64,000 bases of DNA from a virus. Shown here one piece after another: positions 52,407 to 60,987 of the stretch; the first letter of the stretch is position 1, and the number at the start of each line of letters is the position of its first letter. The DNA lies in IMG/VR virus record IMGVR_UViG_3300001041_000014, positions 36,487-100,486 of that record; one strand, given 5' to 3'. The notes under the pieces were generated by a model. The model saw nothing but the letters and a program-made list of their open reading frames with translations. It was not told where the DNA came from and made no database searches. Both the position numbers and the translations under genes were made by a program.

Positions 52407-52709
52407 CTAATTAAGCATATACCATATATTATTTACTTGATTTGGTAATAACAACTCTTTATACTCAGGTTTAATAGCTGAGTATTTTCCCCATAGATGT
52501 AATGATACGAGGTACTTAATATATGGTATTCTCATTTTAATTACCATTGGGATATATACTTCATATGAATTCATATAAATATTACTCATGATATGAATTC
52601 CTATAAGTTCGGCTACTTCATCCATTCGTTTATTTGTATATATAACTCTAAATAAGATTAACGTGAGTGTGAATAATATTATTATAACAACCAAAAGTTT
52701 TATACCCAT
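52407..52709 (-). CDS. Membrane-anchored hypothetical protein
   Basis: 100 residues with a hydrophobic N-terminal helix (LLVVIIILFTLTLILFRVIY) and a soluble alpha/beta rest. Its ATG directly follows the stop of 52710-52901, so the two are coupled. Confidence 0.6.
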   Translation of the reverse strand: MGIKLLVVIIILFTLTLILFRVIYTNKRMDEVAELIGIHIMSNIYMNSYEVYIPMVIKMRIPYIKYLVSLHLWGKYSAIKPEYKELLLPNQVNNIWYMLN

Positions 52710-52901
52710 TTATATACCATCCTCTTTATCCACTTTCACCTTATATATGATTAAAGCTATCATGCCAGATCTCTTAAGTTTTATTAATTTTATATTAGGA
52801 TTTAAAGTAAACCATTTGTTAATTTCAGCTTCCAAATTCATCAAAAATCTACTTGACGCCTTATAAGATCCACTACAATCAATAATTTTAACTTGGTACA
52901 T
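52710..52901 (-). CDS. Small hypothetical protein, paralogue of the start of 52036-52386
   Basis: 63 residues after GGGGGTG. It aligns with the N-terminal 55 residues of the broken gene at 52036-52386, but lacks the zinc ribbon. The fold looks alpha/beta. Confidence 0.6.
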   Translation of the reverse strand: MYQVKIIDCSGSYKASSRFLMNLEAEINKWFTLNPNIKLIKLKRSGMIALIIYKVKVDKEDGI

Positions 52902-52936
52902 ACAAATTCACCCCCACAATTAATTCTAAATTTTGG

Positions 52937-53416
52937 TTATATACATTCATGAGACTCCATTAACATTTTAAGACCACATTCATAAATATGTTTATCGCTA
53001 CTTTTCTCATCATCGGATGTACAATTACATTTTGGAGTTTTATATATCTTAACAATATCATCAACAGTTTCAGTTACAACATTCATATCTGAAGCCACCG
53101 GATGTTTAAAAATAACTTTATCACATTTAGAACATATGAATACATTGTATTGATTACCGATAAAGTTTAGTATTCTTGGTATATACAATTTATAAGCTTT
53201 ACATAATACATGTGTAGCTTTATAGAAGTCAATAGCAGTTTCTTCATCCGATTTTACTGTAAAATTAAAACTGTTGTCTGAAATGATATTTCCAACAATA
53301 TTTTTCATTTCAAGTAAAACTTGCATATTATTAACATCTTTCTTTGCCGATCGATGTTGTACACACACTTCCAATAATTTGAGTCTCTCAATAACTTCTT
53401 TAACTTCACCACTCAT
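52937..53416 (-). CDS. Hypothetical protein with zinc-ribbon cysteines
   Basis: 159 residues; the ATG at 53416 overlaps the preceding stop context and follows AAAGGAGTG. Helical N-terminal half, then ICSKCDKVIF and KCNC in the C-terminal half, possibly one zinc site, and a final Cys-rich end. One of three consecutive cysteine-rich proteins. Confidence 0.6.
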   Translation of the reverse strand: MSGEVKEVIERLKLLEVCVQHRSAKKDVNNMQVLLEMKNIVGNIISDNSFNFTVKSDEETAIDFYKATHVLCKAYKLYIPRILNFIGNQYNVFICSKCDKVIFKHPVASDMNVVTETVDDIVKIYKTPKCNCTSDDEKSSDKHIYECGLKMLMESHECI

Positions 53417-53417
53417 T

Positions 53418-53756
53418 TTATTCAACACTCCTTTTTATTATTTTTAGTTTACAATCATGACTGGGAACTGTACTTTTATTATTAATTATATTAGAACATA
53501 TTGATTTTCCACATATATTACATACGTATACTAAATTAGAATCTATGATATCATTAGATGTTAATAGTTTATCTTTCACTTGGGATTGAATATCGGATAT
53601 TTGTTGATCTGGTTGTATATGAAGGTTTGGAGCTAATACTTTTCCATCTATTGTTAATACTCGTTTCTTTGGTGAGATACATGTAATAGATTCATCACAT
53701 ACACATTGACATAGATATAATGGCTTACCGCAACCACATAAATAACATCTACTCAT
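53418..53756 (-). CDS. Hypothetical protein with two zinc motifs
   Basis: 112 residues; the ATG at 53756 follows AAAGGAGTG. N-terminal RCYLCGCG...CQCVC and C-terminal YVCNICGKSIC carry closely spaced cysteines, a pattern of two small zinc sites. Coupled to both neighbours by overlapping start/stop contexts. Confidence 0.6.
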   Translation of the reverse strand: MSRCYLCGCGKPLYLCQCVCDESITCISPKKRVLTIDGKVLAPNLHIQPDQQISDIQSQVKDKLLTSNDIIDSNLVYVCNICGKSICSNIINNKSTVPSHDCKLKIIKRSVE

Positions 53757-53760
53757 AATT

Positions 53761-54264
53761 TTATACACTCCTTTTAGAACAATTAATCTTCTTTTTAAAT
53801 TGATCGATTGTTATACTACTAAATTTAGTAGGTACACTAGGTTCAAAATCATAATCTTCTATAGTTCTTTGTATACATTCTAATTGTAATTTATATATCG
53901 CCTTAGGATCATTACCGACTACAAAGCACTGGCAGAATTGTACTCCATCTGGATAATAACCTCTAGGTGTACATTGAACTGACCATGTTACTACATTCTT
54001 ACTGGGTTTCTGATAATATGCACATTTGATAATTCTTTTTGGATATTTATGAATGGCACAAGTTTGATCCTTCTCTTTCCATAAACACCATTTACATGAT
54101 TCTGGACATGATTGATCAGCTTGTTCGAATTGATCACAATCACTATAAAACATTAATCCTTCTGGAGATTCGCGCTTAATATTCAATTCACAATCCTCTT
54201 TATGCATTAACCAAGTTACATTATATGGACTTAGATTATGTTTACAATCACTACAATACTGCAT
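53761..54264 (-). CDS. Cysteine-rich hypothetical protein
   Basis: 167 residues starting MQYCSDCKHN; the ATG at 54264 is 7 nt from GGAAGGAG. More than a dozen cysteines occur in the first 120 residues (CSDC, CPESCKWCLW, CAIH, CAYY, CQCF), suggesting several zinc or iron-sulfur sites. No exact family recognised. Confidence 0.6.
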   Translation of the reverse strand: MQYCSDCKHNLSPYNVTWLMHKEDCELNIKRESPEGLMFYSDCDQFEQADQSCPESCKWCLWKEKDQTCAIHKYPKRIIKCAYYQKPSKNVVTWSVQCTPRGYYPDGVQFCQCFVVGNDPKAIYKLQLECIQRTIEDYDFEPSVPTKFSSITIDQFKKKINCSKRSV

Positions 54265-54278
54265 ATACATTCTCCTTC

Positions 54279-54785
54279 CTATAAAATATTTAATTTTTCA
54301 TATCTCCACTCGCTGATACAATCAAAATTTAGTATCATAATACTTTCACAATCCCACCCGTATAAATTATATTCCATTTTAATATCTGGCATCCTTGTAT
54401 TATATTGCCCATCTTCAGTTAAGTATAATACATCAAATAATTTGGCTGCATTTTCGAAATCTGGTATACACTGAAATTTTAGAAATTTAGTATGTGGTTC
54501 ACCCACTATACTTATTAATTCAATTAAATCATCTTGTGTATTTATGGTATAAATTTTAGCATCATTTTTAAGTTTCAATATTATAGCATCATTCGATAAC
54601 CATTCTTCCATTTCACTAGAACACCATTTATGCCATTCAGATACATATTCATTATTGGTGGAATATGGAGATGCCCATATTCCACCAATTGGTTTATTGG
54701 GGTTTATTCCATTTTTAACTGGTTTAAATGATTCTTTATTTAATTCTTTCTTGCCTAGGATTATATACTCTTCAGGAAATTTCAT
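54279..54785 (-). CDS. Hypothetical protein
   Basis: 168 residues; the ATG at 54785 overlaps the preceding TGA and follows GGAGG. The segment GGIWASPYSTNNEYVSEWHKWC and the following Lys/Ile strands (AIILKLKNDAKIYTI) recall a widespread phage protein family of unknown activity; I cannot name it with certainty. Confidence 0.55.
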   Translation of the reverse strand: MKFPEEYIILGKKELNKESFKPVKNGINPNKPIGGIWASPYSTNNEYVSEWHKWCSSEMEEWLSNDAIILKLKNDAKIYTINTQDDLIELISIVGEPHTKFLKFQCIPDFENAAKLFDVLYLTEDGQYNTRMPDIKMEYNLYGWDCESIMILNFDCISEWRYEKLNIL

Positions 54786-55120
54786 ACACAGCCTCCACAA
54801 CAAACATCGATTGACTCCATAATTGTTTCAACTTCAGATAATATATAATACTTATTCGGGTGAGTGTTTGTAAAATTTAAAAATCTTGTATATTCATCAT
54901 CATCGTTCCATTTTAAAATTCCAGGGGTAATAATTTCTTCCCACTCTTCTGTAAATGAAACTGAACCGGTTGAACGAAAAGAGTATTCTTTAGTTTCAAA
55001 TATTACATTACCTGCCTTAATTACTCTTAATATACCTCCACATGCATTAGGATATGATCCATCATATTTTACTTTGATGTCATCTACCGCCTTTATATCT
55101 AACGAAATACAAATTTTCAT
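54782..55120 (-). CDS. Hypothetical protein
   Basis: 112 residues after AAAGGAGTG, beta-rich, ending in a Cys cluster (DVCCGGCV). Overlaps the next start by 4 nt. No family recognised. Confidence 0.5.
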   Translation of the reverse strand: MKICISLDIKAVDDIKVKYDGSYPNACGGILRVIKAGNVIFETKEYSFRSTGSVSFTEEWEEIITPGILKWNDDDEYTRFLNFTNTHPNKYYILSEVETIMESIDVCCGGCV

Positions 55121-55204
55121 TTATAACACTCCTTTTTAATATATCAAATGATTTATTCACATATATGAGAACATTATAATTCTAGATGTTTTTTCGGCAA
55201 TTAT

Positions 55205-55285
55205 TCAATACATAAAAATATTTCGTGCTTGATATATAAGCTTTCCTCTCAATGTGATGGTTATAATCACTACGTTATTACACAT
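55205..55285 (-). CDS. Possible 26-residue peptide
   Basis: The frame starts MCNNVVIITITLRGKLIYQA after AAAGGAGG and lies 25 nt downstream of a TATATATTAT motif. Start signals are excellent, but the peptide is short and may be the remnant of a longer gene. Confidence 0.4.
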   Translation of the reverse strand: MCNNVVIITITLRGKLIYQARNIFMY

Positions 55286-55310
55286 TCAACCTCCTTTATT
55301 TCTTATGATA

Positions 55311-55320
55311 ATAATATATA
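55311..55320 (-). promoter_or_regulatory. Putative phage promoter, TATATATTAT motif
   Basis: An exact motif just downstream of the terminator at 55327-55358. It would drive the short peptide and the operon starting at 55120. Confidence 0.5.
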
Positions 55321-55326
55321 TTTAAA

Positions 55327-55358
55327 AAATAAAGAGGATAATGTTATCCTCTTTATTT
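55327..55358 (-). terminator. Rho-independent terminator
   Basis: AAATAAAGAGGATAA pairs with its complement around a 2-nt loop. T run on the minus strand. It follows the DUF4116 gene at 55366. Confidence 0.8.
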
Positions 55359-55365
55359 ATAGCTA

Positions 55366-56010
55366 TTAATCTACTTTATTTTCCAAATATTTAAAAACAT
55401 CTGGATGTGGGTCTTTAATACAATAAACTGATCGTACATCAGTTTCAACAGCAGCTAATTGCACATTCCTGTCTGGATTCTTCATATATCGTATCATAAA
55501 AGGATCTTCTTTAACCATTAATGTATCGTTAGTAACCCAACCACCACACCACCTATGAATCAAAAATGTTTTCTTTCCAAAATAATTATCAACATATTCA
55601 ACGACTTGTGAGCAACGATTCTTTATATAAGAAACAACAATAACATTTTGTTTAACAGCAGCTAGTTGTACTTCATAATTGGGATTTTCAATATATTGGA
55701 TCGTATAACCGTCCTCTCTAACTGTCTCTAATTGAACTTCAACTGCTGGATTTTTTATGTGTTGTATACTAAAACAACACCTTCGTATGGCAGCTAATTG
55801 GACTTCAACATCCGGATTCTCAATACATTTGATAGAATCCGGATGTTGGTTTACGGCCAATAATTGAAATTCTTTACGTTGGGGCATAATGTTTCCGATC
55901 AAAAAACCATTAAGTTGTAATGTCGCCATTAATAGTTCTTTAGATTTATCTACTCTCTCCCTAATACTTAACGAGTCCCTATCAATTCCAAGTTCTTTTA
56001 AATAATCCAT
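55366..56010 (-). CDS. DUF4116 repeat protein
   Basis: 214 residues after AGGAGG. It carries about six repeat units, such as SIKCIENPDVEVQLAAIRRCC, SIQHIKNPAVEVQLETVRED, TIQYIENPNYEVQLAAVKQN and IRYMKNPDRNVQLAAVETD. A non-repeat insert (FGKKTFLIHRWCGG) lies in the middle. Likely a binding scaffold. Confidence 0.8.
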   Translation of the reverse strand: MDYLKELGIDRDSLSIRERVDKSKELLMATLQLNGFLIGNIMPQRKEFQLLAVNQHPDSIKCIENPDVEVQLAAIRRCCFSIQHIKNPAVEVQLETVREDGYTIQYIENPNYEVQLAAVKQNVIVVSYIKNRCSQVVEYVDNYFGKKTFLIHRWCGGWVTNDTLMVKEDPFMIRYMKNPDRNVQLAAVETDVRSVYCIKDPHPDVFKYLENKVD

Positions 56011-56034
56011 TTTAATTCCTCCTAATTATAAAAA

Positions 56035-56066
56035 AATAAAGAGGATTATTTAAAACCCTCTTTATT
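56035..56066 (-). terminator. Terminator-like hairpin
   Basis: AATAAAGAGG pairs with CCTCTTTATT around a 12-nt loop, with a T run on the minus strand. It lies between 56116-56661 and the DUF4116 gene. Confidence 0.6.
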
Positions 56067-56115
56067 ATAAAGTTTAATGGTAAATAAGAAGTCATTATAA
56101 ATTTATCATCATCAA

Positions 56116-56661
56116 CTAGTTAAAGTAATATAGGTATCGATAATCTTTCCCTAAGAATTTAAGATATTCAATTTCATTAAACCATTCACGGTATGTATCT
56201 AGAAATGACCGTGTGAATTCAATATCAACAAGAGATGTTCCGAATGATGCTGTATATTCTGGAATCTTTCCTGTTGATAGGTAAATCTCTTTTTCTTTTG
56301 AAGTTGTCTGACATTGATAATAAATTTTAAAGTCCCAATTAAAATTATCTATTTCATGTCTTGTCACGAAACCGGATATTTTATAATCGGCATATTTAAG
56401 ATACTCTAAAGCTTCTGAACTCATATCGTTTGGTGCACCATTACAATCGTTTCTGATAAAAGGAATTAAATCTATATTATATCCTCCTGATACTATTCTT
56501 TGACAAAAGATTAAAGGGATTAGTGAATCGCATGTTAGTACACTCCGTTTAAATTCATAGGTAAGATAATAATCAACTACCTTTTTCCCAACAGGCATCC
56601 AAATCCCATTCTTTTTAATTTCCATTAAAAAGTTAATATCGGTACTCACAATATCACTCAT
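56116..56661 (-). CDS. Hypothetical protein
   Basis: 181 residues, soluble, mixed fold, rich in Tyr and Phe, following the AAA+ ATPase gene by 14 nt. Segments VGKKVVDYYLTYEF and DFKIYYQCQTTSKEKEIYLS are beta-like. It could be a partner of the ATPase; unknown. Confidence 0.5.
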   Translation of the reverse strand: MSDIVSTDINFLMEIKKNGIWMPVGKKVVDYYLTYEFKRSVLTCDSLIPLIFCQRIVSGGYNIDLIPFIRNDCNGAPNDMSSEALEYLKYADYKISGFVTRHEIDNFNWDFKIYYQCQTTSKEKEIYLSTGKIPEYTASFGTSLVDIEFTRSFLDTYREWFNEIEYLKFLGKDYRYLYYFN

Positions 56662-56675
56662 CTCATATTTTTTCC

Positions 56676-58016
56676 TTAAATATCATTATATGAATTTTTA
56701 CGAACTCCTGATAATCTAAAATCATTGGTGGTCCTCTGCTTGTACTTGTCATGAGCTTCAGCGTGTTCATTCCTACTGGTAGTGAGAAGATTATATGTCT
56801 TTTCAACAGCTTCCTCAACACTCATGTCAGGATTCCCAGCTAACATATATTGAGTACTTGTCATAACTTCTTTCAAAGTTGCCATGGCTAAATCAGCACT
56901 ATTTTTAACAAATAGGTCGACCACTCCCTCGTCGTTATCAGGTTTGGAATCATCCTTATACACCTTATACTCAGACAGCAATTCACCAATATTCCTGTCT
57001 CTAAAGTATGCTAGACGAACTTCAGCAGTAGGATTTTCAACTTTATAAGTACGATCAAAACGACCGGATCTATTCATAAAGGCAGGATCAATTTGATCCG
57101 GATAGTTAGTTGTACCAATAAAGTATATGCCAGATTTGATATCAACACCATCAAGAATATTTAAGAATTCAGATCTATTACGATTAGTAATCAATGAATC
57201 AATATCTTCAATTATGATAATTACATATTTACCGGCTAATGATTTAATTAACGCTGATAAAATCTTAGTGATATTTTCTACATTAGGATTAATCATCACT
57301 TTAATTACTTTAGAGTTATGCCTAATAACTTCCCGTATAAGAGCACTCTTACCATTGCCGGGATCACCATAAAGAATGATCCCGCGTTTATAAGCGATCT
57401 GCATTTTCTCATATAACTTACGGGTTTCATCTTTAAAGAAGATGGTTATATCTCCCATGATATCAGACAGTATTGAGTTCTTAACAAAGACAAGTTTTTC
57501 TTTAGGAACTTTCTTCTTTATAGCCTCAGTATGTTTCAAACTATCCTCATGAGCCTCGGATATCTCAATATATTCATTATCAGCACATTCAAAATTAGTC
57601 TTTTCAAACATATTAGAGTGTGAATCTTGTTGAAGTAGTGTCTTTGATACTTTAGAGAACTTCTTAAGATGTTCAATGTCAATAAGAAATGTACAATGGA
57701 TATTATGCCCATTGGTGGTATAGAACACAATGGAATTAATCTTTCTGGATACTGCAATCCTTTGGAATATATCAAAGTTCATAGACATATCAAATCCATT
57801 GATAGTATCCGGTTGAGGTAATGAATCTGGGAAATCATATACATTACCTATGTTTTTGAATTTAAATGTTTTGAGGATCTCTTTAATAACTTCCTCACTA
57901 TATACATAGAGATCCACTTTCTGATACTTTTCCAAATAAACATCAAGATTCATTAAATCCTCGTTTACTAATCTAACTAACGATGATTCTAGACTTTTAT
58001 CTAATCCTACAGCCAT
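56676..58016 (-). CDS. AAA+ ATPase
   Basis: 446 residues after GGAGG. N-terminal domain to about 210, then Walker A LYGDPGNGKSAL, Walker B IIIIEDIDSL, and GTTNYPDQIDPAFMNRSGRFDR with sensor and arginine-finger positions. The C-terminal lid is helical (ADLAMATLKEVMTSTQYML). It is similar in plan to the BCS1-like gene at 50684, but has no membrane segment and a different N-terminal domain. Confidence 0.88.
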   Translation of the reverse strand: MAVGLDKSLESSLVRLVNEDLMNLDVYLEKYQKVDLYVYSEEVIKEILKTFKFKNIGNVYDFPDSLPQPDTINGFDMSMNFDIFQRIAVSRKINSIVFYTTNGHNIHCTFLIDIEHLKKFSKVSKTLLQQDSHSNMFEKTNFECADNEYIEISEAHEDSLKHTEAIKKKVPKEKLVFVKNSILSDIMGDITIFFKDETRKLYEKMQIAYKRGIILYGDPGNGKSALIREVIRHNSKVIKVMINPNVENITKILSALIKSLAGKYVIIIIEDIDSLITNRNRSEFLNILDGVDIKSGIYFIGTTNYPDQIDPAFMNRSGRFDRTYKVENPTAEVRLAYFRDRNIGELLSEYKVYKDDSKPDNDEGVVDLFVKNSADLAMATLKEVMTSTQYMLAGNPDMSVEEAVEKTYNLLTTSRNEHAEAHDKYKQRTTNDFRLSGVRKNSYNDI

Positions 58017-58055
58017 ATTTAATATCCTCCTCTTTCCTTAATTAAACCAGTCTCT

Positions 58056-58316
58056 TTATTTTTGATTTAGTTTAGGATCAACTAGATTTTGAATAGTATT
58101 TAAATATATAGTTGCACGTTGCATCCATTCAATATTTTCAGATATATTGGCATTAATAACCGAGTTACCATGTTCATAACCAATCGATAGATTGTATTTT
58201 TTATAAATTTTTTCTATCTCATTGAAGAAATCATGAATTATTCTTGCCTTATCTTCATAATCAGATAAGGGCTCCATATCCCAAGGCTCATCCAAATTTA
58301 ATTCATCGATTAACAT
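58056..58316 (-). CDS. Small acidic hypothetical protein
   Basis: 86 residues, first 25 acidic (DELNLDEPWDMEPLSDYED), then helical. It lies upstream of the AAA+ ATPase gene. No domain recognised. Confidence 0.5.
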   Translation of the reverse strand: MLIDELNLDEPWDMEPLSDYEDKARIIHDFFNEIEKIYKKYNLSIGYEHGNSVINANISENIEWMQRATIYLNTIQNLVDPKLNQK

Positions 58317-58338
58317 TATATATCAATCCCTTTCTTAA

Positions 58339-58539
58339 TTATTCCAATACAGTAAATAATTTTCTGGTTAATTCTATTTTAATTCTTTGACGGTTGATAT
58401 GATCATCTGGATTTGCAATTACTTCATCAACTGATGCAACTCCTTTTATCATTTTAATAGCATTAATAATGTTTTTGGCGCAATCTTCTCTAACATCAAC
58501 TTCTAATGTAACTACCAAACCTTTTAGTTGATCTGTCAT
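58339..58539 (-). CDS. Small hypothetical protein
   Basis: 66 residues; the ATG at 58539 follows AAAGGGG. The pattern strand-helix-strand (LVVTLEVDVREDCAKNIINAIKMIKGVASVDEVIA) is like a small ferredoxin-type fold. Known relatives with this spacing include small regulatory phage proteins, but no name is given. Confidence 0.55.
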   Translation of the reverse strand: MTDQLKGLVVTLEVDVREDCAKNIINAIKMIKGVASVDEVIANPDDHINRQRIKIELTRKLFTVLE

Positions 58540-58563
58540 AGATATAAATATCCCCTTTCTCAA

Positions 58564-59355
58564 TTAAGTTATTTTCTTCAGGGTTATAATATTGTCCTCT
58601 TTAGAATAATTCACATATTCATACGAACCTATGATATCATCACCAAACTTTTTCTTAAGGCCCACAATGCTAAATGAACGTCCAGAAAAACTAGTTGTGA
58701 TCTTTGAAAGTTTCAAACCCGATGTAGTCATTTTAATAAACATAGTAGTTTTATCTTCTGAAAAATCCACGGTTATTCGGGTATTAGTATTCGTTTTTGT
58801 CATAGTTAGTAATCGACCTGAAACGAATGCCGCACTTCTAAATATAGTCACATGATTAGTCAATTGTGTCTTCGGTATAATATAATTTTCGTTTATTAAT
58901 TTTAACTTAAATGCCACATAATTTAATACATTTTGAGTAGGATTTCTGATATGTTTAATCATGTGTAAACTTTGTCTCACTGAAGCTAATTGTACTGATT
59001 CATGAGGATGTTTAATGAATTGAATAGATGTACAGTCTTGTTTTACTGCAGCTAATTGTATTTTAAATTTTGGATTATGAATAAATTTAATAGAATCTGG
59101 ATTAGTAAGTATAGTTTCTAACTGCACCTTTTCAGAAGGTTTGTCGATATAAACTATGGATTCACTATTATTTTTAACAGCTTCAATTTGAACCACCTCT
59201 GAGGGATTTCTGATAAATTGTATCATAGGACCATTATTTCTAACAAAATCTAATTGAATACTCTCCGGTTGATCATCGAATAAAACATAATATGGTCTAT
59301 TATTAATACGGCCTAACTCCTCTATAATTTTGTTTTTAGTAATACTCTTTTCCAT
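58564..59355 (-). CDS. DUF4116 repeat protein with a C-terminal beta domain
   Basis: 263 residues. Residues about 25-150 hold six repeats (MIQFIRNPSEVVQIEAVKNN, SIVYIDKPSEKVQLETILTN, SIQFIKHPHESVQLASVRQS). Residues 160-263 are a beta-rich domain rich in Thr, Lys and Phe (TRITVDFSEDKTTMFIKMTTS). This two-domain layout is unique in the window and suggests a targeting part on a repeat scaffold. Confidence 0.8.
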   Translation of the reverse strand: MEKSITKNKIIEELGRINNRPYYVLFDDQPESIQLDFVRNNGPMIQFIRNPSEVVQIEAVKNNSESIVYIDKPSEKVQLETILTNPDSIKFIHNPKFKIQLAAVKQDCTSIQFIKHPHESVQLASVRQSLHMIKHIRNPTQNVLNYVAFKLKLINENYIIPKTQLTNHVTIFRSAAFVSGRLLTMTKTNTNTRITVDFSEDKTTMFIKMTTSGLKLSKITTSFSGRSFSIVGLKKKFGDDIIGSYEYVNYSKEDNIITLKKIT

Positions 59356-59388
59356 TTCAATATCCTCCTCTACTCTCTTTATACGTAT

Positions 59389-59398
59389 ATAATATATA
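59389..59398 (-). promoter_or_regulatory. Putative phage promoter, TATATATTAT motif
   Basis: An exact motif ending 33 nt before the ATG at 59355, after the terminator at 59407-59445. Confidence 0.55.
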
Positions 59399-59406
59399 TT
59401 TAAAAA

Positions 59407-59445
59407 AAATAATAAAGGGGATACATTGTATCCTCTTTATTATTT
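59407..59445 (-). terminator. Rho-independent terminator
   Basis: AAATAATAAAGGGGATACA pairs with its complement, with one G-T pair. T run on the minus strand. It follows 59460-60101. Confidence 0.8.
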
Positions 59446-59459
59446 AGTTTATAGATAAA

Positions 59460-60101
59460 TTATATTGTATCGTATATAGACTGTAATAGAGACATGAGCT
59501 GTGATAATTCAATATCGTTAAAACTAATATCACTAATATTGTTCAGCTCAGTTATACCACCTTCTTTATAATCTGTAAAATTCAAACTAAAATATCCTTC
59601 GTTATTTTCGGGGATAATCTTAATCGTAAAATTATTTCCAAATATATGATATATATTTTTTCCACCAGGCCCCATATACTTTAATAAATCTACTTGATGT
59701 TGGAGTAACTTTAACTTCTTTTGCATATTGGTTACAAGTATATTATACCATACACACATAGCTTGATGAATATTGGCGTTTGGTGTACCATTTAAAAGTA
59801 TTAAATTTCTTCTTTTAAATGGAAGTTTACTTTGAATTTGACCCAGTAAACATATTAATTCCATCAGCTCTTTCTTATTGAACGAGACATTAATAGAGCA
59901 TTCTATTTTCTGATTCTCATCGAAATCCTTGATAACAATACCTAGCATACCTTCTTCAGGATAAAATTCAATCTTAAAGCCATCACCAAAGATATTAATT
60001 CTAGAATCCATTTGTGTAGAAACATCCATTGACAATTGCTGTCCTATTACGTTCTGATATTCATTAAATAGTTTTAATCCACCTGTGAATATTAATAACA
60101 T
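59460..60101 (-). CDS. Hypothetical protein with two similar halves
   Basis: 213 residues. The halves share RINIFGDGFKIEFYPEEG / IYHIFGNNFTIKIIPENN and NVSFNKKELMELICLLGQI / DISFNDIELSQLMSLLQSI, so the protein arose by internal duplication. The fold looks alpha/beta. Start after AGAGGGGTG. Function unknown. Confidence 0.55.
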   Translation of the reverse strand: MLLIFTGGLKLFNEYQNVIGQQLSMDVSTQMDSRINIFGDGFKIEFYPEEGMLGIVIKDFDENQKIECSINVSFNKKELMELICLLGQIQSKLPFKRRNLILLNGTPNANIHQAMCVWYNILVTNMQKKLKLLQHQVDLLKYMGPGGKNIYHIFGNNFTIKIIPENNEGYFSLNFTDYKEGGITELNNISDISFNDIELSQLMSLLQSIYDTI

Positions 60102-60148
60102 TTATAAACACACCCCTCTTTTTATTATTTAGTATAAGAATTAATCTT

Positions 60149-60247
60149 TTACTTACTGGTTAGTAACAGTAATATTTTTTTAAGATATTCGGGAATAGTT
60201 TTTGTAATTGCTTTATTAACAGATGAATTAAATTGTGGTGATTTCAT
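60149..60247 (-). CDS. 32-residue basic peptide
   Basis: The frame MKSPQFNSSVNKAITKTIPE continues to KKILLLLTSK. Its ATG overlaps the stop of the HAD gene and follows AAAGGAG by about 10 nt. It ends with an amphipathic or hydrophobic helix. Start context makes it likely real. Confidence 0.5.
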   Translation of the reverse strand: MKSPQFNSSVNKAITKTIPEYLKKILLLLTSK

Positions 60248-60753
60248 GATGATAATACTCCTTTATTTAAAATTTGTATGGCTTTATTTCTAACCTCATC
60301 GGTTATGCCAGCACCGTTTAATTCACAAAGAGCTAAGTGACCAATTAAATCTCCCATATCTTGATCATCATCAATGATTACAAAGTTAATGTCTGAATCA
60401 TGTTGTATTAACCATGCAGTTATTTCCTCCCCTCTAGTTACATTATTTTGAAGCCATGGAGTGGTATCCATTACTCTTCTATGAATACCAACTTTACCTA
60501 AATTAATCAATATAGCTTTCCAATATCTTCGAAGGGGATGAATATATGAAACATTAGCAGAATTTCTCCATGTTGATGATATAACAATGTTGGCATCAGT
60601 AGCCTCAACAATCTGTCTTAAATTCTCAAGAGATGTTGGACAGAAATCGAATTGCATCTCTTCGTTGTATGTTCCACCATTATCTTTTACTTGCTTTAAA
60701 GTATGCGTATGATTGTTTAATACGCCTTCGATATCTAAAAAGATTATATTCAC
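60244..60753 (-). CDS. HAD-like phosphatase
   Basis: 169 residues. Motif I is FLDIEGVLNN (D-x-E rather than D-x-D), motif II VISSTWRNS, RGEEITAWL, and motif III/IV NFVIIDDDQDMGDL. This layout is that of the HAD subfamily seen with RNA repair and many phages. The Asp-to-Glu change at the second acid of motif I may alter chemistry or proton transfer. A promoter motif ends 37 nt upstream. Confidence 0.8.
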   Translation of the reverse strand: MNIIFLDIEGVLNNHTHTLKQVKDNGGTYNEEMQFDFCPTSLENLRQIVEATDANIVISSTWRNSANVSYIHPLRRYWKAILINLGKVGIHRRVMDTTPWLQNNVTRGEEITAWLIQHDSDINFVIIDDDQDMGDLIGHLALCELNGAGITDEVRNKAIQILNKGVLSS

Positions 60754-60790
60754 TTAATTACACTCCTCTAAGTTTGTTTATTCTAAGTAT

Positions 60791-60800
60791 ATAATATATA
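60791..60800 (-). promoter_or_regulatory. Putative phage promoter, TATATATTAT motif
   Basis: An exact motif within a longer TA run, ending 37 nt upstream of the HAD gene. Confidence 0.5.
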
Positions 60801-60826
60801 TATATATATTCATATATCAATAAAAA

Positions 60827-60860
60827 ATTATAGGGTGGATTCAATAGTCCACCCTATAAT
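60827..60860 (-). terminator. Terminator overlapping the end of a coding frame
   Basis: ATTATAGGGTGGA pairs with its complement around an 8-nt loop, with a T tract on the minus strand. The stop codon of 60828-60983 lies in this stem. Confidence 0.75.
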
Positions 60861-60983
60861 AGATATAAAGATTGATATAATTAACACGTCATTATATCCA
60901 GTAACATATAAAATATATACACCTTCCACGAATGACATTTTAGACATCCATTTAAATACTGACTTTAGTATGTGTATTTTCAT
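60828..60983 (-). CDS. 51-residue membrane protein
   Basis: The frame begins MKIHILKSVFKWMSKM after AAGGTGG and ends in a membrane helix (VLIISIFISIIGW) plus TIESTL. It is the last gene before the terminator, and the terminator stem encodes its last ten residues. The plus-strand frame over the same bases has no ribosome-binding site and is rejected. Confidence 0.55.
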   Translation of the reverse strand: MKIHILKSVFKWMSKMSFVEGVYILYVTGYNDVLIISIFISIIGWTIESTL

Positions 60984-60987
60984 TAAA

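Noticed and set aside
54279-54785. ADP-ribosyltransferase
   Set aside because: The GGIWASPYS segment is only suggestive; no R-S-E triad or equivalent could be placed with confidence.
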